DNA from: Acetomicrobium flavidum | Lineage (GTDB): Bacteria; Synergistota; Synergistia; Synergistales; Acetomicrobiaceae | Reading direction: 5' to 3' | Length of the DNA: 64,000 bases | Assembly: GCF_900129645.1 (NCBI RefSeq) | Contig: NZ_FSQZ01000001.1 | Location: 496,001 to 560,000, forward strand | In this document: one piece after another, positions 35,013 to 43,953 of the stretch | Layout of the letters: each line of letters opens with the position of its first letter | Numbering within the stretch: position 1 is the stretch's first letter | Made by a program: the position numbers and the translations under genes | The notes under the pieces: generated by a model | Database searches by the model: none | Told to the model about the DNA's origin: nothing | The model's input: only the letters and a program-made list of their open reading frames with translations

Positions 35013-36218
35013 TCACCTTGCCAGATATTTGAGCGGATCGACGGCATTAGCGTTAATGCGGACCTCAAAGTGCAAGTGCGGGCCCGTAGCCACGCCCGTA
35101 TTTCCGACCCTGCCTATTGTGGACCCCTGCTCTACCACTTGACCTTCCCTTACGTCTATCCCGGAAAGGTGGGCGTAAACCGTCGTCATGTTCCCGCCGT
35201 GATCAAGTATTATAACCTGTCCGTACCCCTTAAGCCAACCGGTAAAAAGGACCTCCCCGCGCGCCGCCGCCTTAACGGGTGTGCCGTGAGCAGCCTCTAT
35301 ATCCAACCCCGTATGGACTGTCTTCGTCTTAAAGACGGGATGCACCCTCGTCCCAAAGGTGCTGTTTATGGGACCAGTGACAGGCCACAACAACTTCCCC
35401 TTGGGCGCCGTCAACGTCGCCGTTCGTCCCTTTGAGGCAGCAGCCCTTCTTCTTTTTTCAGCAAGAAGCGATTTTATCTTATTCTGCAGCTCCCTCTGCG
35501 ATGCCGCAAGCTCGGCAGCTGCCTGTTCGTGCAGCTTTTTTTGACGCCTTATCTCTGCAAGGAGGCGCTTTTGCTCGCTTTGCGTTCGAAGAAGTTCGCT
35601 CCGCTGGGCCTCCAGGGCCTTTTTGTTGGACACTAGCTCCTGTCTTTGGCCCTGAAGCTGTCGTTTGGAGGACTCAAGGGAGGCCTTTTTTTCCTTTACC
35701 TCCAATATAAGCTCGCTGTCGGCCCTGGCCACCCTGCCAAGCAGGTAACTCATGCTCAAGGCTTCCTGCACGTTTTCTGCAGCAAAGAGCAGTTTATACT
35801 GACTGAGCGACCCGTACTTGTAAAGTGAAATGACGCGGCTGCGCAAGGCATCCTTGGCCTTGGCAAGGACTGCTTCCTCGCGCTTTATCTTCTGCGTAAG
35901 TTCTGCTATCTTGGCGTTGAGCTTTTTTTCCTTCAGCTCAAGCACCTTGATCTTTTGCTTGGCAAGCTCTTCCCTTTGGTTTACCTCTTCAAGCTTGGTC
36001 AACAAGTTCTGTTCCTGTTTACCGTAGGAAGCGGCCTGGTTTCTGTGTTGGGAGATCTTTTTTTGTATGTATTCCAACTTTTGCTGTTCCCTTTGTATCT
36101 GAGTTTCCAGGTCGTCGGCAAGGCAATAAGAATTGGGCATAAGAAGCCCAATGCAGACAAATACCGCAAAAAGGGCGGCCCAAATTTTACTTTTTCCCCC
36201 TGCTTTCACGACCTTCAC
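35013..36218 (-). CDS. Murein hydrolase activator / EnvC-like M23 endopeptidase
   Basis: Periplasmic protein with a signal peptide (hydrophobic KIWAALFAVFVCIGLLMP), long coiled coil (about residues 40-250, KLEEVNQREELAKQKIKVLELKEKKLNAKI), and a C-terminal LytM/M23 domain. The LytM domain has both zinc-ligand motifs: HTGLDIEA (H-x3-D) and GPHLHFEV (HxH), so, unlike E. coli EnvC, it may itself cut peptidoglycan. The start is GTG 36218, or the GTG at 36209, both near weak sites. It lies directly after ftsX, the usual partner that activates it through the periplasmic loop. Confidence 0.91.
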   Translation of the reverse strand: MKVVKAGGKSKIWAALFAVFVCIGLLMPNSYCLADDLETQIQREQQKLEYIQKKISQHRNQAASYGKQEQNLLTKLEEVNQREELAKQKIKVLELKEKKLNAKIAELTQKIKREEAVLAKAKDALRSRVISLYKYGSLSQYKLLFAAENVQEALSMSYLLGRVARADSELILEVKEKKASLESSKRQLQGQRQELVSNKKALEAQRSELLRTQSEQKRLLAEIRRQKKLHEQAAAELAASQRELQNKIKSLLAEKRRRAAASKGRTATLTAPKGKLLWPVTGPINSTFGTRVHPVFKTKTVHTGLDIEAAHGTPVKAAARGEVLFTGWLKGYGQVIILDHGGNMTTVYAHLSGIDVREGQVVEQGSTIGRVGNTGVATGPHLHFEVRINANAVDPLKYLAR

Positions 36219-36231
36219 CTCGCCTTTCGCT

Positions 36232-37116
36232 CTACCTTGGTTTTAACGCCCTTCGGATATGCTGATATACAGCCGTCCAGCTGCACAGCCACCCCAAGGC
36301 CACCCCGCCCCCCACAAGCAAACAGAAAAGCCAAAGCGTGATCTGCGGCGAATCGAGCATGTTGAAGAAGGGAAGGGCCTTGGACAAGACTTCCAAAAGC
36401 CACCTGTAAGCCTTGATCAGGAAAAGGAGCGCCACAAGGGCTCCGCTTCCCCCCAATATCACGCCCTGCAAGAGGAAGGGAAGGGACACATAGGTTGGCG
36501 TTGCGCCGACGAGCAGCATGACGCCTATTTCCTCTCTTCTCGAATAAAGGGCTATCCTTATGGTGTTCATCATCACCACCAGGCTGGTCACCAGGGCGAT
36601 AACGAAGACGGCCAGGGCAAACCTATTCAAAAAGTAAGCCAACGACGCAAGCCGTTCGGCCACCTCGCCAGCGTATATCACGTCTTCGACCTCCGGAAAG
36701 GCCTCGACCTCGCGGGCTACGTCATTCAAATTTTCTGCCCTATCAACTGTTATTATAACGCTTGGAGGAAGCGGATTGTCCCCAAGAAGCGATATTATCT
36801 GATCGCCTTGGCCCAACTTTTCGTCAAGCCTTTTTAGGGCTTCCTCCGGGGAGACGTAACGGGCGTTTTTAATCTGGGGCATTTCCGCAAGCTTTCCCAT
36901 AACCGCCTCTACGTCCGCCTTAGCCTTGAGGTAGGCCTCGATGGTGAGGTCGCTTTCGATCTGAGAGGCCAGCGAGGTTACGTTCACCGACAGCAGTATG
37001 CTCATCCCCACCGCCAGAAAGACGGCAATTATGGTAAGCAGCGTCAGAAAGACCACAGCGAAGTGGCGCGTGAGAAGCCTTGCCGTATCCCTCAATATAT
37101 ACCTAAAGGTCGCCAT
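36232..37116 (-). CDS. ftsX: Cell division protein FtsX
   Basis: Integral membrane subunit of the FtsEX complex, which relays ATP hydrolysis to EnvC-type amidase activators at the division site. The ATG at 37116 follows GAGGTGGAACTTT and overlaps ftsE by 14 bases. The 294 residues have a first TM helix (VVFLTLLTIIAVFLAVGMSILL), a large periplasmic domain of about 110 residues (DLTIEAYLKAKADVEAVMGKL, YVSPEEALKRLDEKLG), and three C-terminal TM helices with NTIRIALYSRREEIGVMLLVGATPTYVSLPFLLQG. The order ftsE-ftsX-envC is classic. Confidence 0.95.
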   Translation of the reverse strand: MATFRYILRDTARLLTRHFAVVFLTLLTIIAVFLAVGMSILLSVNVTSLASQIESDLTIEAYLKAKADVEAVMGKLAEMPQIKNARYVSPEEALKRLDEKLGQGDQIISLLGDNPLPPSVIITVDRAENLNDVAREVEAFPEVEDVIYAGEVAERLASLAYFLNRFALAVFVIALVTSLVVMMNTIRIALYSRREEIGVMLLVGATPTYVSLPFLLQGVILGGSGALVALLFLIKAYRWLLEVLSKALPFFNMLDSPQITLWLFCLLVGGGVALGWLCSWTAVYQHIRRALKPR

Positions 37117-37798
37117 AAAGTTCCACCTCACCCTTCGGCTCGTCCCTTGCGATGCGCCCCCTGTCAAGTTCGACCACCCTTGCCCTGAAGGCATCGACTA
37201 TGTATTGGTTGTGCGTGGCCATGAGCACGGTGGTACCCGTGGCGTTTATGGAAAAAAGTATCTCCATTATGGATTCTGCCGTCTCCATGTCCAGGTTGCC
37301 CGTAGGCTCATCGGCGATCAAAAGGGAAGGCATGTTCACCACGGCCCTCGCTATGGCAAGCCTCTGCTGCTCCCCTCCCGACATCTGTTCGGGATACAAA
37401 AACCTCCTCCTCCAGAGGTCAAGCCTGCTTAACACGGCCTTGACCCGCTCTTCGACCTGCCTTTTGGGAACCCCTATCGCCTCCAGGACGAAGGCCACAT
37501 TTTCTGCCGCGTTCAAGTGCGGAAGGAGCTTGAAGTCCTGGAAGACTACGCCTATCTGCCTTCGATAGTAGGGGAGCTGCCCCAGCCTCAACTTCCTTAA
37601 GTTGTACTTCCCCACCATTATCTGGCCCGACGTGGGGATCAATTCCCTGTTTATCAGCCTAAGCAATGTCGTCTTTCCCGAGCCCGTGTGCCCGACGAAG
37701 TAGACGAATTCGCCCTTCTTGACGTTGAGGTACACGTCCTCCAGGGCAACTATATCGGGGTCGAAGATCTTGGATACCCCGGCCATCCTTATCTCCAT
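37103..37798 (-). CDS. ftsE: Cell division ATP-binding protein FtsE
   Basis: ABC ATPase that energises FtsX. The 231 residues have Walker A GHTGSGKTTLLRLI, signature MSGGEQQRLAIARAV, Walker B LLIADEPTGNLD, and switch histidine in TVLMATHNQYIVD. The start ATG 37798 follows GGCGGTGA; the gene is four bases after the transketolase C-terminal subunit stop. The N-terminus (VSKIFDPDIVALEDVYLNVKKGEFVYFVGHTGSG) is FtsE-like. Cotranscribed with ftsX and envC. Confidence 0.96.
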   Translation of the reverse strand: MEIRMAGVSKIFDPDIVALEDVYLNVKKGEFVYFVGHTGSGKTTLLRLINRELIPTSGQIMVGKYNLRKLRLGQLPYYRRQIGVVFQDFKLLPHLNAAENVAFVLEAIGVPKRQVEERVKAVLSRLDLWRRRFLYPEQMSGGEQQRLAIARAVVNMPSLLIADEPTGNLDMETAESIMEILFSINATGTTVLMATHNQYIVDAFRARVVELDRGRIARDEPKGEVELYGDL

Positions 37799-37802
37799 CT
37801 TT

Positions 37803-38750
37803 TCACCGCCTTCTAGTGGCCCAGACTTGGGCTACAGCTCCAACGATCTCGCGAAATTTAATGGAATAATACTCCTGCAGCTCGGCAGGCGTCCCGCTTT
37901 CGCCGAACCGATCATCTATGGCCACAAACCTGACGGGTACCGGATAATTAACGCACAAGCTCTCGGCCACCGCGCCGCACAATCCGCCTATCCTATTGTG
38001 TTCCTCGGCCACTACGCAGCAGCCCGTTCGTCTTACGGAGGATTGGATCAGGTCCTCGGGCAAGGGCTTTATGCTGTAACAATCTATGACCTCTGCCTCT
38101 ATCTCCTGGCGTGCCAATATGTCTGCGGCCTTCAACGCCTCAAACAACATGATACCACAAGCCACGATCGTGACGTCCTTGCCCTCCCTCACTATCCTGC
38201 CGCCGCCAATGGCAAACTCGTCTCGCGGCGAGTAAAACATCGGAACTTCGGCCCTTCCGAGCCTAACATAAAGCGGCTTATCGCTTTTCAGAGACGATAT
38301 GATCATGTTTCTAGCGGACCAGTAGTCGGCAGGGACCATCACGCTCATGTTTGGCAAGACGCGCATCAGGGCAACGTCCTCCAGCATCTGGTGCGTGGCG
38401 CCGTCTTCTCCCACCGTTATCCCGGCATGAGTGGCTATGAGCTTTATGTTTAAATTGGGCATGGCAACGCAACATCTTATCTGATCGTAGGCCCTTCCGG
38501 CCAAAAAGGAAGAAAAGGCCGTGGCATAGGGTTTCTTGCCAACTAAGGCCATGCCGCTTGCCACCTCTATCATGTTTTGCTCGGCTATCCCGACGTTGTA
38601 GTACCTGTCCGGAAACCCGTCGGCAAAGGCCTTGACATGGGTGGAAGAAGCGGCGTCGGCATCTATAACTACGACGTCCCCGTCGAGACCTCCAAGCTCT
38701 ACCAGCGCGTCGCCCAAGGCTTCCCTGGTGCTTCTCGTTTCCATCGTCAT
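37803..38750 (-). CDS. Transketolase, C-terminal subunit
   Basis: Second half of a split transketolase, carrying the pyrimidine-binding and C-terminal domains, which works with the N-terminal subunit in the pentose phosphate pathway. The ATG 38750 overlaps the N-subunit stop (ATGA). The 315 residues show MVALVGKKPYATAFSSFLAGRAYDQIR, LIATHAGITVGEDGATHQMLEDVALMRVLPNMSVMVPAD, and GRIVREGKDVTIVACG. The split architecture is common in Thermotogae and Synergistota. Located just before ftsE; not obviously linked in function. Confidence 0.92.
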   Translation of the reverse strand: MTMETRSTREALGDALVELGGLDGDVVVIDADAASSTHVKAFADGFPDRYYNVGIAEQNMIEVASGMALVGKKPYATAFSSFLAGRAYDQIRCCVAMPNLNIKLIATHAGITVGEDGATHQMLEDVALMRVLPNMSVMVPADYWSARNMIISSLKSDKPLYVRLGRAEVPMFYSPRDEFAIGGGRIVREGKDVTIVACGIMLFEALKAADILARQEIEAEVIDCYSIKPLPEDLIQSSVRRTGCCVVAEEHNRIGGLCGAVAESLCVNYPVPVRFVAIDDRFGESGTPAELQEYYSIKFREIVGAVAQVWATRRR

Positions 38751-39607
38751 CTTCCTTCCTCGCTTAAGGCCATGGATTCCCTGTTCAATTCGTCGAGCAG
38801 CATGGTGACTTCGTTTCGGGACAAGCTCGCCTTGACGGGTATTCCGCCATTTTCCGCCAAGGTTATCCCTCTGCCCCATTTGGTGTGGGCTATTATCGCC
38901 TTGGGAAGGCCTTTGGCTAAAGAAGCCTGCGCAAAGGCCTCATCTATCAAGCTGAAGTCATGCCCATCCGTCTCAAAACACACCAGTCCAAAGGACTCAA
39001 GCTTTCTTTTTAACGGCTCCAGGGCCTTTATGGCCTCGGTGTGTCCTTCCATCTGCTGGCCGTTGCGGTCTATCACAAAGAAGAGGTTGTCAAGCTTCCA
39101 GTGCGAGGCGGTCATGAAGGCCTCCCAGCAGGAACCCTCCTGAAGCTCCCCATCTCCCATGAGGCAAAACACCTTGCTGTCCAAGGAAAGGCTTTTTAGC
39201 GCCATGGCCATGCCACAGGATATGCCGGCGCCCATACCAAGAGAGCCCGACGGGGCATCGATGCCCAGGGTGTTTATGTATAGGGGATGTCCCTGAAGCA
39301 GGGATCCGAGCTTCCTGTAGTTCCAAAGCTCCTCCCTTTCAAGGTAGCCCTTTCGCGCCAGGACCGCATAAAGGCTGGGACAGGCGTGACCTTTGCTCAA
39401 GACGAACCTGTCCCTTTCCATCCAATCCGGCTCCGCGGGGTTTACTTTCATAAGATGAAAGTAAAGGTATACAAGTATATCGACGCAGGAAAAAGACGAC
39501 CCCAAATGGCCCGAATCGGCGATCGATATCATCCTGAGCACGTCTTTTCTGACCTCCACCGCTATGCGACGCAACTGCAATTCAAGATCGCGCTCCAACG
39601 CATTCAT
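38747..39607 (-). CDS. Transketolase, N-terminal subunit
   Basis: First half of the split transketolase, with the thiamine diphosphate-binding domain. The 286 residues contain GHLGSSFSCVDILVYLYFHLMKVNP, DRFVLSKGHACPSLYAVLARKGYL, LGMGAGISCGMAMALKSL, and the TPP motif GDGELQEGSCWEAFMTASHWKLDNLFFVIDRN. The order N-then-C matches transcription. ATG 39607 overlaps csaB by 26 bases; the ribosome site is weak (AAGGA twelve bases upstream), so the start may shift slightly. Complete. Confidence 0.92.
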   Translation of the reverse strand: MNALERDLELQLRRIAVEVRKDVLRMISIADSGHLGSSFSCVDILVYLYFHLMKVNPAEPDWMERDRFVLSKGHACPSLYAVLARKGYLEREELWNYRKLGSLLQGHPLYINTLGIDAPSGSLGMGAGISCGMAMALKSLSLDSKVFCLMGDGELQEGSCWEAFMTASHWKLDNLFFVIDRNGQQMEGHTEAIKALEPLKRKLESFGLVCFETDGHDFSLIDEAFAQASLAKGLPKAIIAHTKWGRGITLAENGGIPVKASLSRNEVTMLLDELNRESMALSEEGR

Positions 39608-40619
39608 CTCCCAATATTTTCCTTATTGCAAACGCAAAACCTTCCGTCAAATTTTCTCTTGCCGAATTTATTTCATCGTCCTGGGCGACCTTGGCCTTTG
39701 AGATTAGGTTTCCCAGGTCTGCGCCCTTCTCCCAAAGCGGAATGTCCCAACTTAAGGCAAAGGACCTGACCTTAGGGTCGTAGGGAACGGCAACGACCGG
39801 GACGCGGAAAAGTAGCGCCAGCAGGCAAAAATGAAGACGCATTCCCACGGCATACCTGACGTCTTCAAATGCAGAAGCTATATCCTTCAGGTCTTTGACC
39901 ACGATCGCCTCGTCTAAACGTTCGCCCAGTCGCCTTAATTCTAGCAGGTCTTCCTCGCACAGGCATATCGCCCTCGTGCGATACCCCCGTGCATCGCAGA
40001 AGGCCTTGACCGCTTGAAACAGCAAACCTGCCGTATTCTCGCCGCCGGAAAGGGGCCTGACGTTTAAGGCCAAGACGCTGCCTGATCTAAAGTTTTTGGG
40101 CATACAGGAAGCAAAGTAAAATACAGGGTCCGGCAAGATTTGGCTGTCAAGTCCCATCGATGACAAGAGATCCCTTGAGGCTTCGTCCCTCACAAACCTA
40201 ACGCGGCAGGCCTTTAAGGCGTGCCGGGCAAGAAATCTGGACGTCTTTGACCTTAAAGGCCCCACCGATTGACCGAAGGCCCAAGGCGTAGCGCCAAGCA
40301 GGCGACCCAACAGGGTAACTCCCCAATAATATAAACAGGACCTCAAACTCGTCGAATCCTGAAACAACCCCCCACCGCCCAAAAGCAGGCTCCTGCTTTG
40401 CCTTAATGCCTTAAAAACCTCAAAAAAATTCCACCTGTCCACGGAGTCAACCCCGAGGCTTGATCCCGTAAGGTGAGGGTCGCAAGAAAGAACGCAGATG
40501 CGGCTTCTTTCAAGCCCCAAGCCCACGGCCATTTCGACCAGGGCACGACAAATAAGCTCGTCGCCTAAATTGCCAAAGCCGTAATATCCGCATATGGCAA
40601 GGTCATACTTCCTCGCCAA
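39582..40619 (-). CDS. csaB: Polysaccharide pyruvyl transferase
   Basis: CsaB-type enzyme that adds ketal-linked pyruvate to a wall polysaccharide, the modification SLH domains bind. The 345 residues have the family parts KYDLAICGYYGFGNLGDELICRALVEMA, LLLGGGGLFQDSTSLRSCLYYWG, GQSVGPLRSKTSRFLARHAL, FVRDEASRDLLSSMG, and the C-terminal RYAVGMRLHFCLLALLFRVPVVAVPYDPKV. TTG 40619 follows GGAGGT about ten bases upstream, inside the DUF5693 gene (17-base overlap). The gene pair DUF5693-csaB recurs in SLH-carrying bacteria. A matching SLH porin is encoded at 21559-23427. Confidence 0.93.
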   Translation of the reverse strand: MARKYDLAICGYYGFGNLGDELICRALVEMAVGLGLERSRICVLSCDPHLTGSSLGVDSVDRWNFFEVFKALRQSRSLLLGGGGLFQDSTSLRSCLYYWGVTLLGRLLGATPWAFGQSVGPLRSKTSRFLARHALKACRVRFVRDEASRDLLSSMGLDSQILPDPVFYFASCMPKNFRSGSVLALNVRPLSGGENTAGLLFQAVKAFCDARGYRTRAICLCEEDLLELRRLGERLDEAIVVKDLKDIASAFEDVRYAVGMRLHFCLLALLFRVPVVAVPYDPKVRSFALSWDIPLWEKGADLGNLISKAKVAQDDEINSARENLTEGFAFAIRKILGDECVGARS

Positions 40620-42525
40620 CGAAGAGCAACCTCCTTATGACCTTGAACTTCAAGGCCAAAATGAAGACAAGCACCAAAAGCAGACCGAAAAGCGAGCCCA
40701 CCCACAGGCCGTTAAAAACCCTCCAACATATGAAGTATATCCTCGTATGAAAATGGCAGAAGCTGTTTACGGCCGACGCAAAGGCCAAAGATGAGGCCAT
40801 GCGAAGCAAGAGGTGAAGCTGCGAGCCAAGCCTGGTGAAGTTTACCTTCGACTTCATTGCACCCATGACGAAGGCAAGCCACAGCGCCGGATATCCAACG
40901 AATATCTCCTTGTTTCGCGGCCTTGCCACAAGGTAGCGCTCAAACATATCTCGCATGGCAACCTCCCACCGCGGGACCAGGGAAACGTTATCGCTTCGTA
41001 CAAGCAGTATCGCCGCCGCAAGCAATATCACGAAGAGGGCAAAAAGCTCTCCCCAAAGGGGTGGACGCTTCAATACGTCACAGACGCCCTCGGGATATCG
41101 ACGCTTTGAGGCGTCATGAAGCAAGACGAACAAAGGTGGCAGCAACAACGTGGCCTTGACGCCCGAAAAGGTCGCAAGGCGCAGCATGTAAAGGGGCATT
41201 CCAAAAAAGGATGACAACGCAAAGCCCACGGCGATGACCATCCCGAAGGCCACGCACAGCCCGCTTAGGGGCTTTTTGGCCTCAAGCGCGGCCAAAGCCG
41301 CCGCAGACGCGCCAAAGGCAGCAAGAAGCGCCCCCGCTAACTTGGCAAAAAGGGCGATGCGGTTAGCGCCAAGGACCAAGATGACCACCGCAACAACGCA
41401 AAGCAGCACGAAGTTGCGCGACCTAAAAATTTCTCTTTCTCCCATAGACAACAAAAACGTAATCACGCACAAGCCCGCCGCCAAAAAGGACAGGAAAGCC
41501 CAAGGTGTGTGGCCAAAGTTAGGGTATGGGTCCCCAAACCTAAATGCGAACCCGTCCCTTTGAAGCAAGGCTTTCAAGGAGGCCAGGTCCTGCTCGAAGG
41601 CATCTATCCACGGACCTGAGGATATGTCGTAAGGTCGAAGCAATAAGACACGAACCGACCGTTCCCTAGCCGCCCTGGCAAAGCGTTCGACCAAAGAGGA
41701 ACGGGACAGGTTTCTCGATATGATCTCAGGGGTCGTCACGCTGTGCAGCGAAAGGACGTCGGGAAATGAAGCCCTATATGCCTCGTTTCCGCCTATGAAG
41801 CGGACGAACTCCGGCTGGAGCAAAAGGGCGCCATATTTGTGCATCACGTCGATCAAAGGTGCCATGTCGGGATAGCCGAACATCACGGCACCCTGCGGCA
41901 AGACGCCGCGAAGCCTCCAAAGCGACGCAAACAGTAAGTCCAGGCTTTTTGCCACGTCATCCGAGGACAATCCGAAGGTAGGCGAAGGCCTGTAAACCAA
42001 GGGGACGTTTAAGCGGGCAAGATGCTTGAAGGCCATGGGGTCGGGGATGATCCCAACCTCCAAGAGCTCCTTGGGCTCTCTGGGCAATACGTATATGCTG
42101 CCCTCGGGTACGGCACGGGTCACACATCCGGGAAAGCGGGCCTCCAGGTACTTCTTGAAGAACCAGTCATCGTATTCCTTAGGCACAAGGAGAGCGGCAT
42201 TCCCGGAAAGGCCGTCGAAGTCTCCTTCGGGAAGCAGGTCCCTTAACGTCCCCCAAAGAAGGGGCGTGTCGCCGTCGCGCAGGTCCGTGCCGGTGAGGTC
42301 CTTAAACGAAACTGCAGTGATCCCGTCCTTAAGAAGGCGTTTCAGCATCTCATCAAAGCTTAGGCCTGCCTGGCGTGCCATGACGTCAATGTCTGAGTAT
42401 TCCACCAGGAGGGCTACGTCTTTTTTGGCCATCTCCTCCTTAAATCTGGGGATAAGCCCAACCGCTCCTGCAGCGATTGCCAGGATCAGGAGAAGCAGTG
42501 ATATTTTTTTGAGAAAAGCGTTCAA
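40603..42525 (-). CDS. DUF5693 multi-helix membrane protein
   Basis: Membrane protein of the DUF5693 family, whose genes pair with csaB; suspected to act in polymer export or pyruvylation, not proven. The TTG start at 42525 follows GGAGGTG by seven bases and overlaps the maf stop (TTGA). The 640 residues have one N-terminal helix (ISLLLLILAIAAGAVGLI), an extracytoplasmic domain of about 320 residues (KDVALLVEYSDIDVMARQAG to WIDAFEQDLASLKALLQRDG), and about eight C-terminal TM helices. The soluble domain resembles a TIM-like fold (DVLSLHSVTTPEIISRNLS) but no catalytic residues are certain. Confidence 0.85.
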   Translation of the reverse strand: MNAFLKKISLLLLILAIAAGAVGLIPRFKEEMAKKDVALLVEYSDIDVMARQAGLSFDEMLKRLLKDGITAVSFKDLTGTDLRDGDTPLLWGTLRDLLPEGDFDGLSGNAALLVPKEYDDWFFKKYLEARFPGCVTRAVPEGSIYVLPREPKELLEVGIIPDPMAFKHLARLNVPLVYRPSPTFGLSSDDVAKSLDLLFASLWRLRGVLPQGAVMFGYPDMAPLIDVMHKYGALLLQPEFVRFIGGNEAYRASFPDVLSLHSVTTPEIISRNLSRSSLVERFARAARERSVRVLLLRPYDISSGPWIDAFEQDLASLKALLQRDGFAFRFGDPYPNFGHTPWAFLSFLAAGLCVITFLLSMGEREIFRSRNFVLLCVVAVVILVLGANRIALFAKLAGALLAAFGASAAALAALEAKKPLSGLCVAFGMVIAVGFALSSFFGMPLYMLRLATFSGVKATLLLPPLFVLLHDASKRRYPEGVCDVLKRPPLWGELFALFVILLAAAILLVRSDNVSLVPRWEVAMRDMFERYLVARPRNKEIFVGYPALWLAFVMGAMKSKVNFTRLGSQLHLLLRMASSLAFASAVNSFCHFHTRIYFICWRVFNGLWVGSLFGLLLVLVFILALKFKVIRRLLFVGEEV

Positions 42526-43124
42526 CGGACACACCTCCATTGGTCCTCAAGCGGCCAGCCCAGGTCTTGAAGCATCGCAGAAAGCTTCGCCAGAGGAAGG
42601 CCGACCACGTTATAAAAGCACCCTTCGACCCTTTCGACGAGCAAGGCCCCCTTGCCCTGCACGCCGTAAGCACCTGCCTTATCCAAGCCTTCCTTGGTCT
42701 CGGCGTAGGCCAAAAGGGCTTTGGGACTCATGTTTCTAAACGTAACGCGCGTGACCTCGTGATCTACCCTCAAAATTTCTCCTTTTACGACGGCAATGCC
42801 TGTGTAAACCTCGTGAGTTCTGCCGTTAAGTTCAAGGAGCATCTCGAAGGCTTCCTCCACGGATGAGGGCTTCCCCAGGATATGACCATTGATGTAGACG
42901 ATCGTGTCGGCCCCTATGACAAAAAGGTCGTCGTAAGAAGATGCCACGGACATCGCCTTTTGGGCAGAAAGATGTCTTACCGCATCCTCAGGGATCCTGA
43001 AACCGTTGACGTCTTCTTCTACGCCGGACGTTACGAACAACACCTCCCATCCCAAAAGGTCGGCAAGCAAAGACCGCCGCCTGGGACTGTTCGAGGCCAA
43101 GATTATTCTTGCGGCGTTATTCAT
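42522..43124 (-). CDS. maf: Maf-family nucleoside triphosphate pyrophosphatase
   Basis: Housecleaning pyrophosphatase for dTTP/UTP or modified nucleotides. The ATG 43124 (MNNAARIILASNSPRRRSLLADLLG) is preferred; a TTG at 43151 has no site. The 200 residues show ASNSPRRRSLL, DLFVIGADTIVYINGHILGKP, FEMLLELNGRTHEVYTGIAVVKG and TKEGLDKAGAYGVQGKGALLVERVEGCFYNVVGLPL, covering the active site (SPRR, E, D, K). It ends in an overlap with the DUF5693 gene. The dTTP/UTP subtype (YhdE) fits the AYGVQG block. Confident in family. Confidence 0.94.
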   Translation of the reverse strand: MNNAARIILASNSPRRRSLLADLLGWEVLFVTSGVEEDVNGFRIPEDAVRHLSAQKAMSVASSYDDLFVIGADTIVYINGHILGKPSSVEEAFEMLLELNGRTHEVYTGIAVVKGEILRVDHEVTRVTFRNMSPKALLAYAETKEGLDKAGAYGVQGKGALLVERVEGCFYNVVGLPLAKLSAMLQDLGWPLEDQWRCVR

Positions 43125-43158
43125 GTCTGCAGGTTCACCCTTTCGCTTCAAAGATCAA

Positions 43159-43953
43159 CTACAACAACCCAATGATAAACCCTATGGCAGCTACGACAAG
43201 GCAGTACAGGGAAAAGTATTTCCACTTCCCGAAGACGACGACCTTCCTCATAAAATGAAGCGACACAAGGCCACAGAGGAAGGCCAATGCGCATCCGTAA
43301 GCCCAGCCGTCCGGCAAAAAGACTCCCTCCCGAAGGGCTTTCATTCCCTCAAGAAGGGTGGCTCCCATTATGGCGGGCAAGGAAAGCAAAAAGGAAAAGC
43401 GAAAGGCCTCCTCCCTCCTGACGCCTGCCATCAAGGCCGCCACGATCGTGCTGCCCGACCTTGATATCCCCGGCATCACCGCGATCCCCTGAGCCAGGCC
43501 CACCAGAATTCCGGTGCCGAGGGAAACCTGCTTGTCGCTTACCGGGATGCGCGAAGCAAAACCCAAAAGCGAGGCCGTCACGACCAGCCCGCAGGCCACG
43601 GCCCAGGGAACGGCAAAGGCCCTTGTCGCTGCGCCTTCCAAAGGCAAGCCCAGCAAGGCCGTCACCAAGGTCCCCGCAATGACGGCCCATCCGTACCTCC
43701 AACCCTCGCTTTTCCTCTGATCTCTGCCGGCAAAACCCAATAACCATTCCTTTAGAAGGCTTAGGATATCGCCCATGAAGTACAGAAGCGTCGCAAGCAT
43801 GGTCGCAAAGTGCAGGAACACATCGAAGGCAATCGGCGGATCGCTTAAGCCAAAGAGGCGCTGCGCCAGGGCGAGGTGGCCCGAACTGCTCACGGGCAAA
43901 AACTCCGTAAATCCCTGAAGCGCGCCCAAGACCAAGGATTGAACGAGCGTCAT
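43159..43953 (-). CDS. uppP: Undecaprenyl-diphosphatase
   Basis: Membrane phosphatase that recycles undecaprenyl pyrophosphate, the carrier for peptidoglycan and wall polymers (also gives bacitracin tolerance). The 264 residues have the two family motifs GFTEFLPVSSSGHLALAQ (near residue 15) and VMPGISRSGSTIVAALMAG (near 160), with seven to eight TM helices. ATG 43953 overlaps the rnj stop (ATGA). Its place in a run with DUF5693, csaB and envC makes a wall polymer role plausible. Confidence 0.97.
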   Translation of the reverse strand: MTLVQSLVLGALQGFTEFLPVSSSGHLALAQRLFGLSDPPIAFDVFLHFATMLATLLYFMGDILSLLKEWLLGFAGRDQRKSEGWRYGWAVIAGTLVTALLGLPLEGAATRAFAVPWAVACGLVVTASLLGFASRIPVSDKQVSLGTGILVGLAQGIAVMPGISRSGSTIVAALMAGVRREEAFRFSFLLSLPAIMGATLLEGMKALREGVFLPDGWAYGCALAFLCGLVSLHFMRKVVVFGKWKYFSLYCLVVAAIGFIIGLL

